Source of the DNA: Sialis fuliginosa
Taxonomy: Eukaryota; Arthropoda; Insecta; Megaloptera; Sialidae
Direction: 5' to 3'
Length of the DNA stretch: 64,000 bases
Assembly: GCA_961205875.1 (NCBI GenBank)
Contig: OY540818.1
Location: forward strand, 13,180,761 to 13,244,760
The notes below the pieces were generated by a model that was not told the DNA's origin, ran no database searches, and saw only the letters and a program-made list of their open reading frames with translations. A program made the position numbers and the translations under genes. How positions within the stretch are numbered: position 1 is the first letter of the stretch; each line of letters begins with the position of its first letter. Shown piece after piece: positions 1-11,434 of this stretch.

Positions 1-1387
1 TATTAAGTTATTAAATTAACAGAATGACATCAATATATTTTGATTCTGTTTGAAGAAATATAAAAATAAATGTACTATTTATAATATCCATTTAAAAAAA
101 TCAATAACATACATAGTACATTCATGTTTATTATGTTTCTATAGCCTGTGATATTTGTTTATTGTTAAATGTAATAATTATTTACAATATACTTTTATCA
201 GTTTGAGGGCATTCAAATATTGCATAAGTAGGCTTAAGGGGGTGGGGGGTTAAGTTTATTTTATTACTTTTGCTGGCATAGAGAATTGGGGGGGGGGGGG
301 GGGGGAGACGAAAAATCATACATAATCTAAAAACTACAATATAATGAATATTTAAAAAATAATATCGGTTATTTAAAATTAATAAAATTTATTTTTTTAC
401 TTCCATACTTTTATTTACATATTCTTTATAAGAAAAAAACATGCGTTCCGAGAATTACCCTTATCACTAATTATGAAACATAATAAACAATAAATAATGA
501 TCAATATTTTGTTGAATTTTATGTATTTTTTTCACAACAATTATGATAAAATATTAATTAATTTACAATTATATTGAAATAAAGATTTATATACATATTT
601 ATACACACGATACATATATCCATAATAAAATTTATAACAGCATAATTTTCTACAAATGCATTAAGTAAAACGTCTGCCATAAAACATGACAAAATGCAAA
701 TAAAAATGAGTGTATGTCAAACATAAAAAGAAATTTATAATTTTTATTCCTATATTTGAATATAAAAAATTATACTATGTAAGTATGTAAGTAATTATCT
801 ATAGATCTTTTACATACTGATGCACTAATAAATTAAAATGCATATAGGACATTTTTACATCAATATAATGGTATAATACAATATCTTAAATTGATTGGCC
901 ACCGGTATTAATAAAATTAAATTTTATGATCAATATTATCAAATGTTAACAAATTTGATATGGTTGAATTTACATAGAGAAATGTTGGAATCTAGATGTA
1001 TGCATTGGCGTTATCTGTTGAAATAAATAGGGTATATTTACTCTTTTTAATTATTCATTTATTATTATTTAATCTTGATTTTATACTGTGATAAAATAAA
1101 GAATAATATAAAAGCAAGTTAATCAAAAATAAAATTTTTGTTTTTAAGACTATACATTTTCTTATAGGCCATATTTTTTTAGTTCTTATTGTCTGTTTAT
1201 TCCGATTTGATTCAAAAACTATTACAGAAATGATTTCAGTTTAACTTTATTTTATTTTGATTTTAATTATTTTTAAGTTTATTTTAACAAACAGTTGATA
1301 ATTTTTATAAAAAAAGAAGATTCAAGGTATGTTGAAATGACAAAAAGAAATTAAAAGTAGTTATAATGTAAATGTAATAAAATCATC
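1..1387. other. AT-rich non-coding stretch with G tracts
   Basis: No gene-like frame or RNA gene is seen. The only marked structures are a G-rich patch near 238-250 and the homopolymer at 288-305; the rest is A/T runs and short inverted AT words. Confidence 0.7.
288..305 (+). repeat. G18 homopolymer tract
   Basis: Eighteen consecutive G residues stand in DNA that is otherwise about three quarters A+T. A tract of identical length occurs at 29083-29100 and a G13 tract lies inside a hAT-type element at 10343-10355. Such tracts may arise by slippage, can form G-quadruplex structures and are sequencing-error prone, so the exact length is uncertain. Confidence 0.9.
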
Positions 1388-1717
1388 ATCATGTTGTGCT
1401 TATGTTTTTACGTTTTTTTTTTAATTTATAGGTATGTTCTTTGCTCAGGTTTTAGTATATATTTTGTTATATTAGGTAACAAAAAATAAATAATAAATCA
1501 AGTTGGAAAAAAGTTTGCCACCAGCGCACTCTTTCTGCTTAAACCATTAAATATTGAACAATATAATGCAGTAAAGAATTGTGTAGAGTAACAAGATCTT
1601 AAATAAACTCCGAGATACCATATATATAACTTTTATATCTACGCCACAGTGACTGCTTTTATGTTATAAGAAAATTAAAAAGATTTAAAGTAGGAGCGAA
1701 GCCGCGGGCACACCTAG
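1388..1717 (+). mobile_element. Non-autonomous Helitron, copy 1 (5' end degraded)
   Basis: This is a plus-strand copy of the family best seen at 3257-3630. It ends in GCCGCGGGCACACCTAG followed by T, which fits the Helitron rule of a short GC-rich hairpin region about ten bases before CTAG and insertion before a T. The interior (GGTATGTTCTTTGCTCAGG, then GTTTGCCACC, then AAACCATTAAATATTGAAC) aligns with the other copies. The 5' end cannot be placed exactly. There is no coding capacity; movement would need a Rep/helicase from elsewhere. Confidence 0.7.
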
Positions 1718-3256
1718 TTTAATATATGAATAAACAAAATTTTAAGAAAAAAATAAAGTTTTACTTATATGAATTTAATATTGGCATCCACTGCATACCG
1801 GTATCTAAATCTAACACTGTTTTTATGTGATATAAGATTATTGAAAATGTTAATAGACACTAAAGATATACAAATTATATTGAAACTCATATCGTAAATT
1901 AAGTTGGTCCAAAACTGAATCTGAAGAAACTGCTTTTGTAGATATTTTGAGTAAAATGTTATTTCAGTAATTTTAATTTCATTTGAGGTGACGAAGTAAA
2001 ATATGTAATGTCTTTTCAGCGACAATGAATGGTGTCGTGTTTTATTTAATGTGTTTTTAAAAATTATTTTAGTCGTTTCTAGTTTTGGTTTTCCGGATAT
2101 TGCTAACATGTGTGTATATTTAGATTTGATGCAATTTTAGAATAGTTACTATTTTATGGATTGTTTTTGAAGTTGAGAGACAAGTGAATTGAAACTCGAT
2201 AGATTTTAAATAGAATGACTTCGACAGTTTTTAATATTCAACACGTTTTAAAAATGAAACGCTAAGGAGAGTGTGGCATATGCGAGAGTAGATATATGAG
2301 AGAAACATGCATATAAGTCACTTTACGTCGGTTATGTGTGAGAGAGATGAGTAAATGTATATGAAAAAAATTGTTATTTCTTTAACAAAATACAAAATTT
2401 ATTGTTTTTGTACGGGGCTCTTTATAATTATAATTTACATAATTTTTCGTTTGATAAAAAAGAACAATTATGAAAAATGAATATTGACGATAACATATTT
2501 CGGTTATGTCAAAAACTGCTTTAATGATTATATTCAGGGCTTGACAATGTTTTCAGCTGACAAGTAGTTAGTAATAATAAAATATTAAATAACTTTATTA
2601 TAATAGAGCATATATATAATATATATTTTATCTAATAAACCGTATTATAAAAAACTATTGTGTTATTGTTATTATCTGGAATTTTTATGTCGATATTATT
2701 TGTCGAACCCTGTTTATATTAACAAAAAAGGTGTTTGTTCAAAATTAAACAGCTATTTAAAACGCCATTAAATTTAATACGAGAATCAAGTTTAAGGCTA
2801 TACATTCCTGGGTTAAAATAAAATAATAACATAATTTTTTTAGAACATTGACACAGTTCAGTAAGACAAATGGAGTTTTAAGATGAGGAAAAGAGAATAA
2901 TTATAATGCAATTTACCGCTATGTATAATAGTAAAAAATTTCATAATTACAATTTTATGCTTGCACTGTCATTAATGTGTAAAGAACACGTGGACGTGCA
3001 TTTATCAAATTCTTCTTTTTTACAATTATGAAACCAGTTATATATGCGGTTTTTTTACAAAAACCTAGGTTTAATGATTTAATTCGTCAGCAAAGTGAAA
3101 TAAACAACATTATACATTAATATATTATATATTATATATGTACATACTACAGTAGTAAAATAATGACGTAATGAGAATAGCATATAATGTATGCTTTTTT
3201 TGTAATTAACTAAATTTATGTTTTTCAATTTGTTATCATGATATTTATGTATTATA
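1718..3256. other. AT-rich non-coding stretch; one chance-like frame
   Basis: A minus-strand ATG frame of 114 codons (1765-2109) lies here. At this base composition one frame of that length is expected by chance in a window this size, its codons simply mirror the AT content, and no domain is recognisable. The rest is simple AT words, including a TATATAATATAT block near 2610. Confidence 0.5.
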
Positions 3257-3630
3257 CTAGTTGTACCCGCGGATTTGCTCGCGTGGAATTATTGTTTAGG
3301 GTTTTTGCCAATATAGTTGAATTATTTTAGATCTTTTTATTCTATTCTACTCAGTTCTTTACTATACATTATATTATTCAATATTTAATGGTTTAGGCAG
3401 CGTATTGCAAAAGAGCGCGCAGGTGGCAAACTTTTTCCCAACTTGATTTACTATTATCGTCACTGCTTATTCCTTATGTTACCTAAAGTAACGATATATA
3501 TACTAAAACCTGGGTAAAGAACATATTTATGAATTAAAAAAACACGTAAATCGGATAAGTGGTTATCGAGTTATAAGCGCACTAACGGACAGACAGATAG
3601 ACAGATTTTGCGTTTTATAATATGTAAGGA
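3257..3630 (-). mobile_element. Non-autonomous Helitron, copy 2 (complete ends)
   Basis: Read on the minus strand, the element begins TCCTTACATATTATAAAACG directly after an A. It carries GTCTGTCTGTCCGTTAGTGC and a TTACGTGTTTTTTTAATTC segment, and ends with CGCGAGCAAATCCGCGGG, then TACAACTAG, followed by T. TC start, a CGCG...CGCG hairpin just before CTAG, and insertion between A and T without target duplication are the Helitron hallmarks. Length is 374 bp with no open frame. The same family occurs at 1388-1717, 17392-17560, 40905-41459 and 47668-48446. I infer relation to the Lep1-type Helitrons of Lepidoptera from the 3' terminus. Confidence 0.8.
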
Positions 3631-3830
3631 TATAGATGAACAGAAAAGGCACCTACCTGAAAAAATAATCGATTTTCAAAATGATGACAAATTTTTGTTT
3701 GAAGCAGAACTCAACTCGATTTTGTTTACTTTTTAAATGCATGCGTCGATTCGGCAACACACTGTATATTGATTTTTCAGATATACTGAAACCAAAAAAT
3801 ACTTAACTCATCAATTCAATAATTATCTTC

Positions 3831-4045
3831 GATCAGCTACCGGTAGTGTTTTTTCGTAACGACTGAGAAGTTCGTGTAGCGGAATTTAAGAAGCCGATGC
3901 CGAATTCCATTTGCGATGTTCTAGAATGTCCCATAGCTAGTTCAGTTGTGAAATATCGCGTTGCCTCTTCCTTCACACAATCACACGTCGTAAATCTTGA
4001 ATCGTGGAAGCTGTTACAGGGATTGACATTCACGAAACCGGCTCA
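3831..4045. other. G+C island with a 66-codon minus frame
   Basis: This segment is visibly richer in G+C than its surroundings. On the minus strand a 66-codon ATG frame (4033 to 3833) reads hydrophilic and Ser/Thr-rich, with TCDCVKEEATRYF in the middle, but has no recognisable domain or clear splice signals. It may be an exon, a decayed retroposon or a regulatory island. Confidence 0.2.
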
Positions 4046-4616
4046 AATGTAAATTTATGTAAATCGGCCGTAATTTATTTCGATAATTTGATGTCATATC
4101 TAAAATGTGTCAAATGTGTTCGCTTCAAATTTTACACTTTTTCTTTTTATTCTTGACGTTCATTAGTATGCTAAGATGATCGGACGTATTAAAGGATTTA
4201 ATCGAATATGTATGTCTGTTGCTATTCGCATGGGTGTTTCTGAAAACATCATTTTGCTCTTCCGTGTATCGAATGTTAGAATAATTAACTAGCACAGAAT
4301 GAATTCATTATTTCTATGGTATAAATAAAACTTCAAACTGTCATTTAGAAATATAATTCGGTCTGTTTAAGTGCATACCATTTATGAATATATTATTATA
4401 TGTATAAATAATATTATGTATTAATTATCTGTTAAATGATTGTTTATATCAAGCTGCTAACCATATAGGTTATAGTTTTTTAGAGAGTCATTTAGATATG
4501 ATGAATAAGTTTGGTTGTTTTCAAGTTTGAATACACCAGTGGTTTTGATCTTTCAAATTTTGTCGACTCAATGTTTTTAGGCGAACCCTTTTCCATTTTT
4601 TTTTAAATTACAGGTA

Positions 4617-4890
4617 GCCGACGAGAATTGGTTACTGCCTTGACGATGGGCTCAAGTTTGCCCCAATATTGGATTGCCAGTGTTGCTTTTTTGATATTGG
4701 TCTCAGTCTAGGCTAACCTTTAGATACCGAGCTTCGGGTTACCTATTCTTTACTTAAGATTGGACCAACTCTGGGCCAGCCTTGGTACGACAAGCCTTGG
4801 ACGAGTCTTGAACGAAGTTATCATATGTATATCTTGGTTCAGTATTGGCTAGCATTGGCGTAAACTTGGGCGAATCGTGGCCCCTTTGTA
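4617..4890 (+). repeat. Degenerate TTGG-cored tandem region
   Basis: The stretch is full of the core TTGG or CTTGG at irregular spacing of about 10-20 bases (TTTGCCCCAATATTGG, GCCTTGGTACGACAAGCC, CTTGGACGAGTCTTG, TATTGGCTAGCATTGG, AACTTGGGCG). Units are too diverged to align as exact copies. It looks like an old minisatellite or a decayed repeat array. It is distinctly richer in G+C than the flanks. Confidence 0.45.
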
Positions 4891-5544
4891 ATTCCCTATA
4901 GGAGTAGCTATAATAGCAGAAAAACTCACATATAATTATTCAAATATAACTAAATGTATCATTATATTTTTTAGTTAATAAACTCTAATCAACTACTGTA
5001 AATACTTTATAATTAAAAAAAATAAATTATTTTGACCCGCGGAACCCCAAGGTTCAGCGGAGCACAATTTGAAGAGCACTGGAATAAACTAATGATCAGT
5101 TTCAATAAACAAATAGTTTTATTATTTTGCAATAAATAACATTATGTCACTATTTATTTTACTAAAGAAAACTGTTTAAATTCTTGGTTATTTTTATTTG
5201 TACCGGTTAGATATTTATCTCTATTAAGTTGATTTGCATTAAAATAAATAGCTATAAATTCATCATTGTTGTATGTACATATATGGTCTATATGTTGAAT
5301 GATTATTATTATTTTCAATTCATGATTTATCATTATCTACTTGATTCTTGTCACATTCGGTAAGTGCCAATTAGAATGTAAAAAAATATATGATTTTTTC
5401 ACAGAGATATACTTGTTTGAAAATAATGTGATATATTATTTAGCCTATGTACTTTTATATGTAAAATATCATATCTTCAAATAAGTATGAAAAAAATATC
5501 GTGAAATGTAAAGTTCATTTTAAACAAGAAAGAAAGCAAGGAAG
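4891..5544. other. AT-rich non-coding stretch
   Basis: No frame, hairpin or repeat above background is seen here. Confidence 0.7.
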
Positions 5545-5690
5545 ATACGCAATAAAACGGACAATGTCTGTTCCATAGAAACTATCCAAATGAATGAATT
5601 CACATTATTTTGTTAGTAGATATCACTAAACTCCATAGACTACACCATAAAAATGGCATTTACCTAGTGCTATGGGGTGCCATCGGGATC
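5545..5690 (+). repeat. Dispersed repeat R1, uninterrupted copy
   Basis: GATACGCAATAAAACGGACA, then TGTTCCATAGAAAC, then CTCCATAGACTACACCA recur at 31163-31194 plus 31863-31960, where a hAT element splits the copy, and in part on the minus strand at 32374-32412. This copy shows the target site before insertion (CGGACAATGTCTGTTCC). No terminal inverted repeats or tail were found, so its class is unknown. Confidence 0.7.
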
Positions 5691-5817
5691 GCCTATTCAA
5701 GTCTCCCCAACATAACAAAAGTATTTTTTGTTGTCTAATGTTACTTGATGATAACTTAGGCATAATCTATCTTCACCTTATATTATTTTGCTATCGAAAT
5801 CTATAAAGATTTTGCAT

Positions 5818-6048
5818 TTCCAAAACTCCTTCATTCATTTTTTTTAAATTGCGATGTCAATGGGTTCTGAAAGGACTTTTGGCACTATTTCATATGGTAA
5901 TATCAGTTTTGAGCAAAACTTACTCAGTCATAATATGATTGAGTGAGTTTTGCTCAAAACTGACATTACCATATGAAAAAATGCCAATTTTTTTTGCAAA
6001 ATTTACTGACACCTCGATTTTTTTTAAATGCACGAACGAGTTTTGGAA
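5818..6048. mobile_element. Foldback (palindromic) MITE
   Basis: Two arms of about 113 bp face each other around position 5933. The inner 45 bases each side pair almost perfectly (CATATGGTAATATCAGTTTT against its complement, then GAGCAAAACTTACTCA). The outer parts (CCAAAACTCCTTCATTCATT; GCGATGTCAATGGG) pair with gaps. There is no coding frame. This is a non-autonomous DNA element or foldback; its superfamily is not assigned because no target duplication is clear. Confidence 0.75.
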
Positions 6049-6968
6049 CTCTCCTCCCATATGTACGTATGTATATATTTCAACTTATATAATATAAATA
6101 ATATCGAATACAAACTATAGCCTTACTTACACACAGAAAAAAATATTAATTATTTTCATTGCATATACGAGAAAGCGATCCAAAGAATTCAGATTTGATA
6201 TTATTTAAATTAATTCAACTCTTAATAATATGATGTCAAACTGTTAACAGCTATAATTACTATCTGTACTGAATGACACAGTTATAAAATTAATGTAAGT
6301 ACATACATTAAGTTAATGCAAGAAGATATGTAACACTTGTTTACCACTAAATTAAAATCTACTTTACATTTGTGTTAATATTTCACAATATATATTCATA
6401 CGTTATCGTGCACTGTGCATAAAATTATTAGAAATTAATTTTAATTGTTAAATAAGTGACGTATTTTCCTAATTTTAATATATTTCTGGTTTTCATCTAT
6501 TATATATTTCATTTAGTATGCAAGTGAAAAAAATTTGGTTTAATTTATAGCAAAAAATACTTACTCTTTCAGGTAAATATTACAAAATAATCAGTGATTT
6601 ATCTTAAACATGTTTAACTGTAAAGAATGAAAATAAAATCACAGTACAATAAATATTAATTACTTAATAATATTACACAAGAGTAGTTTGCAATAAGAAA
6701 ACTTAGAAATAATTACATATATAAAATATAAAACTACCGGGTGGATAAATAAGAACATCTTCTGTTTGCCGATATATTTCTTACATTTATATTTGATATA
6801 TTATGAGCAATTTAAAAAATATTTTCCCTTCTGTCGCAAAATAATATTTACATAAGTAAGCCATTTCTAGGTTGATTTTTATTTTATAATTATTTTTGAG
6901 TTTGCAATATCGAAAGAGTAGTATCTATGTAAATTATTTTTGGAGACGGTTTTTTATAAGTAAATTAT
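6049..6968. other. AT-rich non-coding stretch
   Basis: Nothing gene-like is seen. CACACAGAAAAAAATATTAA near 6131 resembles the CACTGAAAAAAATA terminus of the TA-flanked MITE at 18576-18766 and may be a solo end. Confidence 0.6.
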
Positions 6969-7047
6969 GCAGGGTAATTCAAGATCGAAAATGTTAATTT
7001 AAGTAAATTTTCGGGAAATTCTTTATGAGAAAGTTACAACCCCCTAA
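6969..7047 (+). repeat. Dispersed repeat R2, single arm
   Basis: GCAGGGTAATTCA followed by TTCTTTATGAGAAAGTTACA is a diverged copy of the arm that occurs as an inverted pair at 7531-7765. No coding content. Confidence 0.5.
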
Positions 7048-7530
7048 AAATTATACCATATACAGGATTTAGTATTAATAAATGTTATCGATTTTCAGTA
7101 TTAACCGATAATTACTTACAATTAGACCAGAGTTATATGGAGTCAGTGAGCTTTTCAATTTTGATCTTTTTTTATGAAAATATTATAAAAATAACGCATT
7201 ACGGTATATACACAATAAAGGACTGCAAAATTTTATGTAATACGGATGCTTCAAATTACACAAAATAATCTGATATTACAGTTCTAAGATTAAAAAAAAA
7301 AATAATTAAAAGTTAGTATAAATATACCCTTTTTGAACTAAACTGGCTACGTACATTTTTAAAGAAAGAAACTAAAAATGGTTATGTCAATAAGGACATG
7401 CATTTTACTTAATAAAAAAACATTCGTATTAAGTAAAATTCTACAATGCTTTCGTTTATATCGATATATACTTCTTGTAACGGTTGGTCAATCGACAAGT
7501 ATCTTTTTGCGTACTTTTTGTTAAATCATA

Positions 7531-7765
7531 TACAGAATGATTTACAACTAATGTAAACAAATTTTAACAGTAGATCAAGGATATTATTTTAAACAAAAAA
7601 CTTGAACATGTGTCCAATTCCTCATGAGGGAGCTACAGCCATCCAAAGATTTTGCTCAAAATTAGTATTTATTTATATAATATGTTTATTTAATAACTAG
7701 GAAGGCTGTAGCTCCCTCACAAAGAACTGTAAATTTTTTTTACACTAGTTATTAATCATCCTGTA
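7531..7765. mobile_element. Inverted-repeat element of the R2 family
   Basis: The left arm starts TACAGAATGATTTACAACTA and ends TGAGGGAGCTACAGCC. The right arm is its reverse complement (GGCTGTAGCTCCCTCA ... AATCATCCTGTA), with about 60 bp of AT-rich DNA between. The innermost 16 bases pair perfectly. It has no frame. It looks like a MITE or an inverted dimer; its superfamily is not clear. Confidence 0.65.
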
Positions 7766-8914
7766 TAAGTGCCCAATACTCCTTTACTAACAACATCTCT
7801 GGGGTAACAATTACCGGTTAATACTAAATCAACCTGTATGTATATAAATTATAATATGTATATAAGGAAAAATATTTACATAGAAGATTGCGAACGTCTT
7901 TGCAATAGTAAAGAAAATAATTGCATCTCGTTTATTAAGAACACTGATGAGTTTATAACTTCTCCAACACCCTAAGGTTAAACGGAATAAAAGGAAATTA
8001 GAAAATAAAGACTTCATCACTCATAATCGTCTTGTTCACGCCATATGGACCGCAAGTTCATGTCTTCGTAATAATTAACTCACGACGTCTAGAAGAAGTG
8101 CGTTCTTCGGTGAAAACAAAAAAATCAATTTATTTTAGTCTGACATGTTATGAGTGGTTGCCAAATATGGCAACGCTGTAGCGCAACGCGTTGATACCTC
8201 GATAGATAATAGCTCTAGATGGACATGCTCTAGTAGAATCCGCCAAGCTAATTCAATAACTTTGATTCTATTGTAGATAGCCATTAATTGTGTACACTTT
8301 GCTATATTTTTATTAGATTAATTAATAGAAACTTTCCACGACTGTGGACACGTACGTGAACAAAGACACAGTGTGACTAGAAAACTAGAAATGAAGTAGA
8401 TTAACCCGTAAAATAGAATTCTGTAGTAATAAAATTAAGAATAATAGCGTTCCGCATGGAAGAGCAATTCAAAATCATTATTTTTATTTTATTTATTGTT
8501 ATAAACACTAAAACATATATAAATGAAAATAAATAAAAGCCGATGAGGTAGCTTTTGCAAGCTTTATAACCTATAACATTTTAATTAGTAGGTAATATAT
8601 TTTATGATAAATGAGTGTTGTTTAAAAAATAAAAATTATGTTTATTAAAAAATAAATATTTTTTATAACGTATATGAGTAATTACTTTGAAATTATGAAG
8701 GATTTTCTAAAAATATTCAAATTTATGACTTACTTTCTACATTATATAAAATGTCCTCTTTCCGAAATATGAGTACAAATAAATTAAAAATTTCCAACTG
8801 ATATTTAAATTACCAAATGATTTCTTTACTCTGATTGTAATTAGCAAAAACACAGCGTGACAGTGAACCTGTTAATTTTTCACGCCAAGAAAACAACAAC
8901 AATTTAACAAAAGT
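7766..8914. other. Non-coding stretch with small G+C patch
   Basis: A minus-strand ATG frame of 63 codons (8020-7829) starts MMKSLFSNFLLFRLTL, which resembles a signal peptide, but hydrophobic N-termini are common by chance in AT-rich DNA. Near 8080 the minus strand has a GTGAGT donor-like site. A perfect hairpin GTTGCCA-AATA-TGGCAAC sits at 8157-8174. No convincing gene can be assembled. Confidence 0.4.
8157..8174. promoter_or_regulatory. Perfect 18-bp dyad GTTGCCAAATATGGCAAC
   Basis: A 7-bp perfect inverted repeat with an AATA spacer lies in a local G+C patch. TTGCCAA-type words also occur at 14738 and 16170. It could be a binding site for a dimeric factor; this is inference from symmetry only. 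Confidence 0.3.
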
Positions 8915-9185
8915 GCTTAAGACACGGAAAGGCGCATAAGTTAGCGCGTGAAGAAGTGGTTATGTGTGCTTTCCCTTTCTGTCTGTCCATCCCTGGCGTA
9001 ATGCGGGCAGTTGTCAGCGGGCACCGCCGTGGCCCGGGGCGACAGTGAAAGGAAGGGCGACCACTACGTGTTGTTACAGATTGCGGTAGCCTCTGGGTGG
9101 AGCCGTTAAGGCAACATCTCTCTCTCAACGTGGCTTCTGATTTAGCCTCGCCCGAACGGTCGCTTCCGTTAAAAAAAAAACAACG
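8915..9185. other. G+C island, function unknown
   Basis: About 250 bp of balanced or GC-rich sequence (CACCGCCGTGGCCCGGGGCG near 9022) stands in AT-rich DNA. An imperfect inverted repeat pairs GTGGTTATGTGTGCTTTCCC with GGAAGGGCGACCACTAC. The 74-codon minus frame here relies on a TTG start, so it is not evidence for a gene. Possibilities are a non-coding first exon, a regulatory island, or an eroded GC-rich transposon. Confidence 0.35.
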
Positions 9186-9225
9186 TAAGAATACGTCGCG
9201 TTGCTTCTATGTCAGCCTAATCGCT

Positions 9226-9277
9226 ATATAATTACTTGGTAGCTGTAACCTTCGATTTGTTTGGGACTACTGTTATG
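9226..9277 (+). repeat. Direct repeat R3, first copy
   Basis: ACCTTCGATTTGTTTGGGAC followed by TACTGTTAT matches ACCTTCGATTTATTTAGGAC followed by TACTATATTAT at 10617-10662, 1.4 kb downstream. About 80-85% identity over roughly 45 bases. Confidence 0.6.
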
Positions 9278-9984
9278 TTTAATAAGTATGTTAGATTTTG
9301 TTTTTTAACACATATAAAAATTACGGATGAATATTAACTTTAGCGGAAATTAAAAATTTAATTGAATTAAAATTGTTAGGTTAAGAAACATTTATGACAC
9401 ATTTATTGACACGAAATGAGAAGATTGATTATTTTTAAGATATAATCAGTAGTTTCTAATGCATAGTTAATTACATTCATTGTCAGAAAGTTTGATGTTT
9501 AGTTTATTATTTAAGGATACATATAATTAAAAAAATATATTGGGGGTAATTCAACAATTTTAAAATTAAGATTTTTAATATATTTTATATTTAGAATATT
9601 AGTCTATATTAAGATTTGACATGAAAATTAATTAATCAATTTTGATGGGGCCTTCACTTAGCCAAAGCCTCTAGAATAAGATTAGGGTGTAAGATAATTT
9701 AATTAAGTCGAAAACTTACAACTGATATTTAAATTATAAAAATACCAACTTGATATGAAAACTACTGAAGCGATTTTGATATTCATTGTTCGAAGGCTAG
9801 AAATAGTTCAGTCTATGTTGAACTACTAAAACGAAAAAAATATGTTGACTAATTGTTGATATTTTCTAATAATAAAGTATCTTCATAAAAATAACTGGAA
9901 TTTATATAAATGACCATTTTTGTAAATTCTATAAATAGGCTAATTTAATAATGTAAAACATGCCTTTATATTATATTACTTGTT

Positions 9985-10060
9985 AGAAATTGATGAAGAC
10001 TAATAAAGGTCGAAACGTTTAAACTAAATAAAAAATGTAATATTTTTTATTAAATAAATG
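9985..10060 (+). mobile_element. Penelope-like element tail, truncated
   Basis: TTGATGAAGACTAATAAAGG followed by TCGAAACGTTT has the arrangement TGATGA, a short GAC...GTC stem, then GAAAC. That is how the hammerhead-like core in Penelope-like retroelement ends is usually recognised. No reverse transcriptase or GIY-YIG coding is found upstream, so only the tail is present. A related inverted pair lies at 24886-25064. The assignment is by motif memory. Confidence 0.4.
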
Positions 10061-10204
10061 ACCTAACCTCGATACATAACTTTATACAATATAAAAATAA
10101 CATGGGCGTATTTTTAATGTTATTACAAAAAATTATAAAAAATAAACTAAAACAGTTTTCTTTATTGTTGTTCAGTCTAGAGTAAAAATTGTAATGAATT
10201 AGGT

Positions 10205-10406
10205 CAGTAGTGAGGCGGGGGTAAAGGGGGCGGCCGCTCCGAATGGCATTTTGCTAGGGGCGGCAAATTTTGAAATGAAAAATTAAATATATATAAATAT
10301 AAAAAAGGTCTTCAATTTTCATATTTATCATTTACTATAGGAGGGGGGGGGGGGGCGATAAATTAGCAATCTACCCCGGGCGGCAGAAATCTACGGTACG
10401 CCACTG
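10205..10406. mobile_element. hAT-type MITE, 202 bp
   Basis: The right end, read inward, is CAGTGGCGTACCGTAG, a typical hAT terminus. The left end is CAGTAGTGAGGCGGGGG. Eight bases flank each side: AATTAGGT (10197-10204) and AATTAACT (10407-10414), an imperfect 8-bp target duplication. The interior contains GGGGGCGGCCGCTCCGAATG, a G13 tract (10343-10355) and no frame. Confidence 0.75.
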
Positions 10407-10616
10407 AATTAACTATATTTATCTCATAATCATTACATAACTTCAACGTAGAATCTCAGAAATTTCCCCATTATAATTAAATCTATAAATCTCGATTGTA
10501 AGTAAAAAAGAATATTGGTAGGTACATATAAACACAATTAAATACTTAAAACGCCAACGAAATTTTGAAGAAGAGAAAAAACTAGCTTATTATAATCCAG
10601 CGTAATATATCTCCAC

Positions 10617-10662
10617 CTATATAGTAGCAGCAACCTTCGATTTATTTAGGACTACTATATTA
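10617..10662 (+). repeat. Direct repeat R3, second copy
   Basis: This is the partner of 9226-9277. The two copies flank the Penelope-like tail and the hAT MITE, so it could be an old local duplication or a short unrecognised dispersed repeat. Confidence 0.6.
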
Positions 10663-11387
10663 TAAAATCGCGTATCATAATTAGTTTACGTTTTTGAATA
10701 ATTTATAGAATAAATTTAGATTGTTTGGGATTTAATTGAGGCCACAGTACGATACATATACTATTGTCAGTAGGTAATTATTGACCAGTTAATACGATTT
10801 TAAATATAAAAACTCTACACTTTTGTATAAATTTTAATAAATTAAGTCAATAATATCCTTAAATGATATCAATTATTGACGGATAACATAATTATGCGTT
10901 TAATTAAAATTAAATAATAGTAATTAGAATATACCTAATAATATGTATGTAAATACAAAGTATATATTTTTTTTACTGGAATGGAATGAAACATTTATAA
11001 GTAGCTCCGAAATTAATAATAATTGTTTTTCTAACAAATGTCATAGTAAATAATAAATACAGTCATAAACTGTTTTTATTATTGTGAAATATTTTTGATA
11101 AGAAGACAAATTTGTATGATTTATATTAGACTCTAGAATGCGGCCCGAGGCCCAAAACTTGTTCAGAATTTTTTTAATTTTGTTAATGTTGACAGCGTTA
11201 TTCACAGCATTCTGACACCAGATTCATATTTAGTAACCTCTAAAACCTTTAAACTGAAATCCTAATATGAACGGTTTTAAAAATCTTTTGTACAAGAAAC
11301 AAAACAAAAATTATATTCTTCTTTTTTTTACTTACTTTATCTAAAATTACTTTTACTTAATTTTTTTTTAAATTAACAAAAAAGTTA

Positions 11388-11434
11388 CGAAAAGGCTATT
11401 CATTAGTCTATTCGACTAATGAATAGCCTCTTCG
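11388..11434. repeat. Clean 21-bp stem, 5-base loop hairpin
   Basis: CGAAAAGGCTATTCATTAGT, C, loop TATTC, then the complement through CTTCG gives 20 of 21 pairs. It is shorter than an animal pre-miRNA (usually about 60 nt or more). It may be the core of a MITE, an extruding palindrome or a small RNA fold. Neighbouring sequence does not extend the stem. Confidence 0.8.

Noticed and set aside
1765-2109. 114-codon minus ATG frame, vaguely like an insect chemoreceptor fragment.
   Set aside because: Length is within chance expectation at this base composition, residues follow the AT bias, and no family motif is present.
8904-9128. 74-codon minus frame in the G+C island.
   Set aside because: It needs a TTG start, and open frames are expected in GC-rich DNA; no domain.
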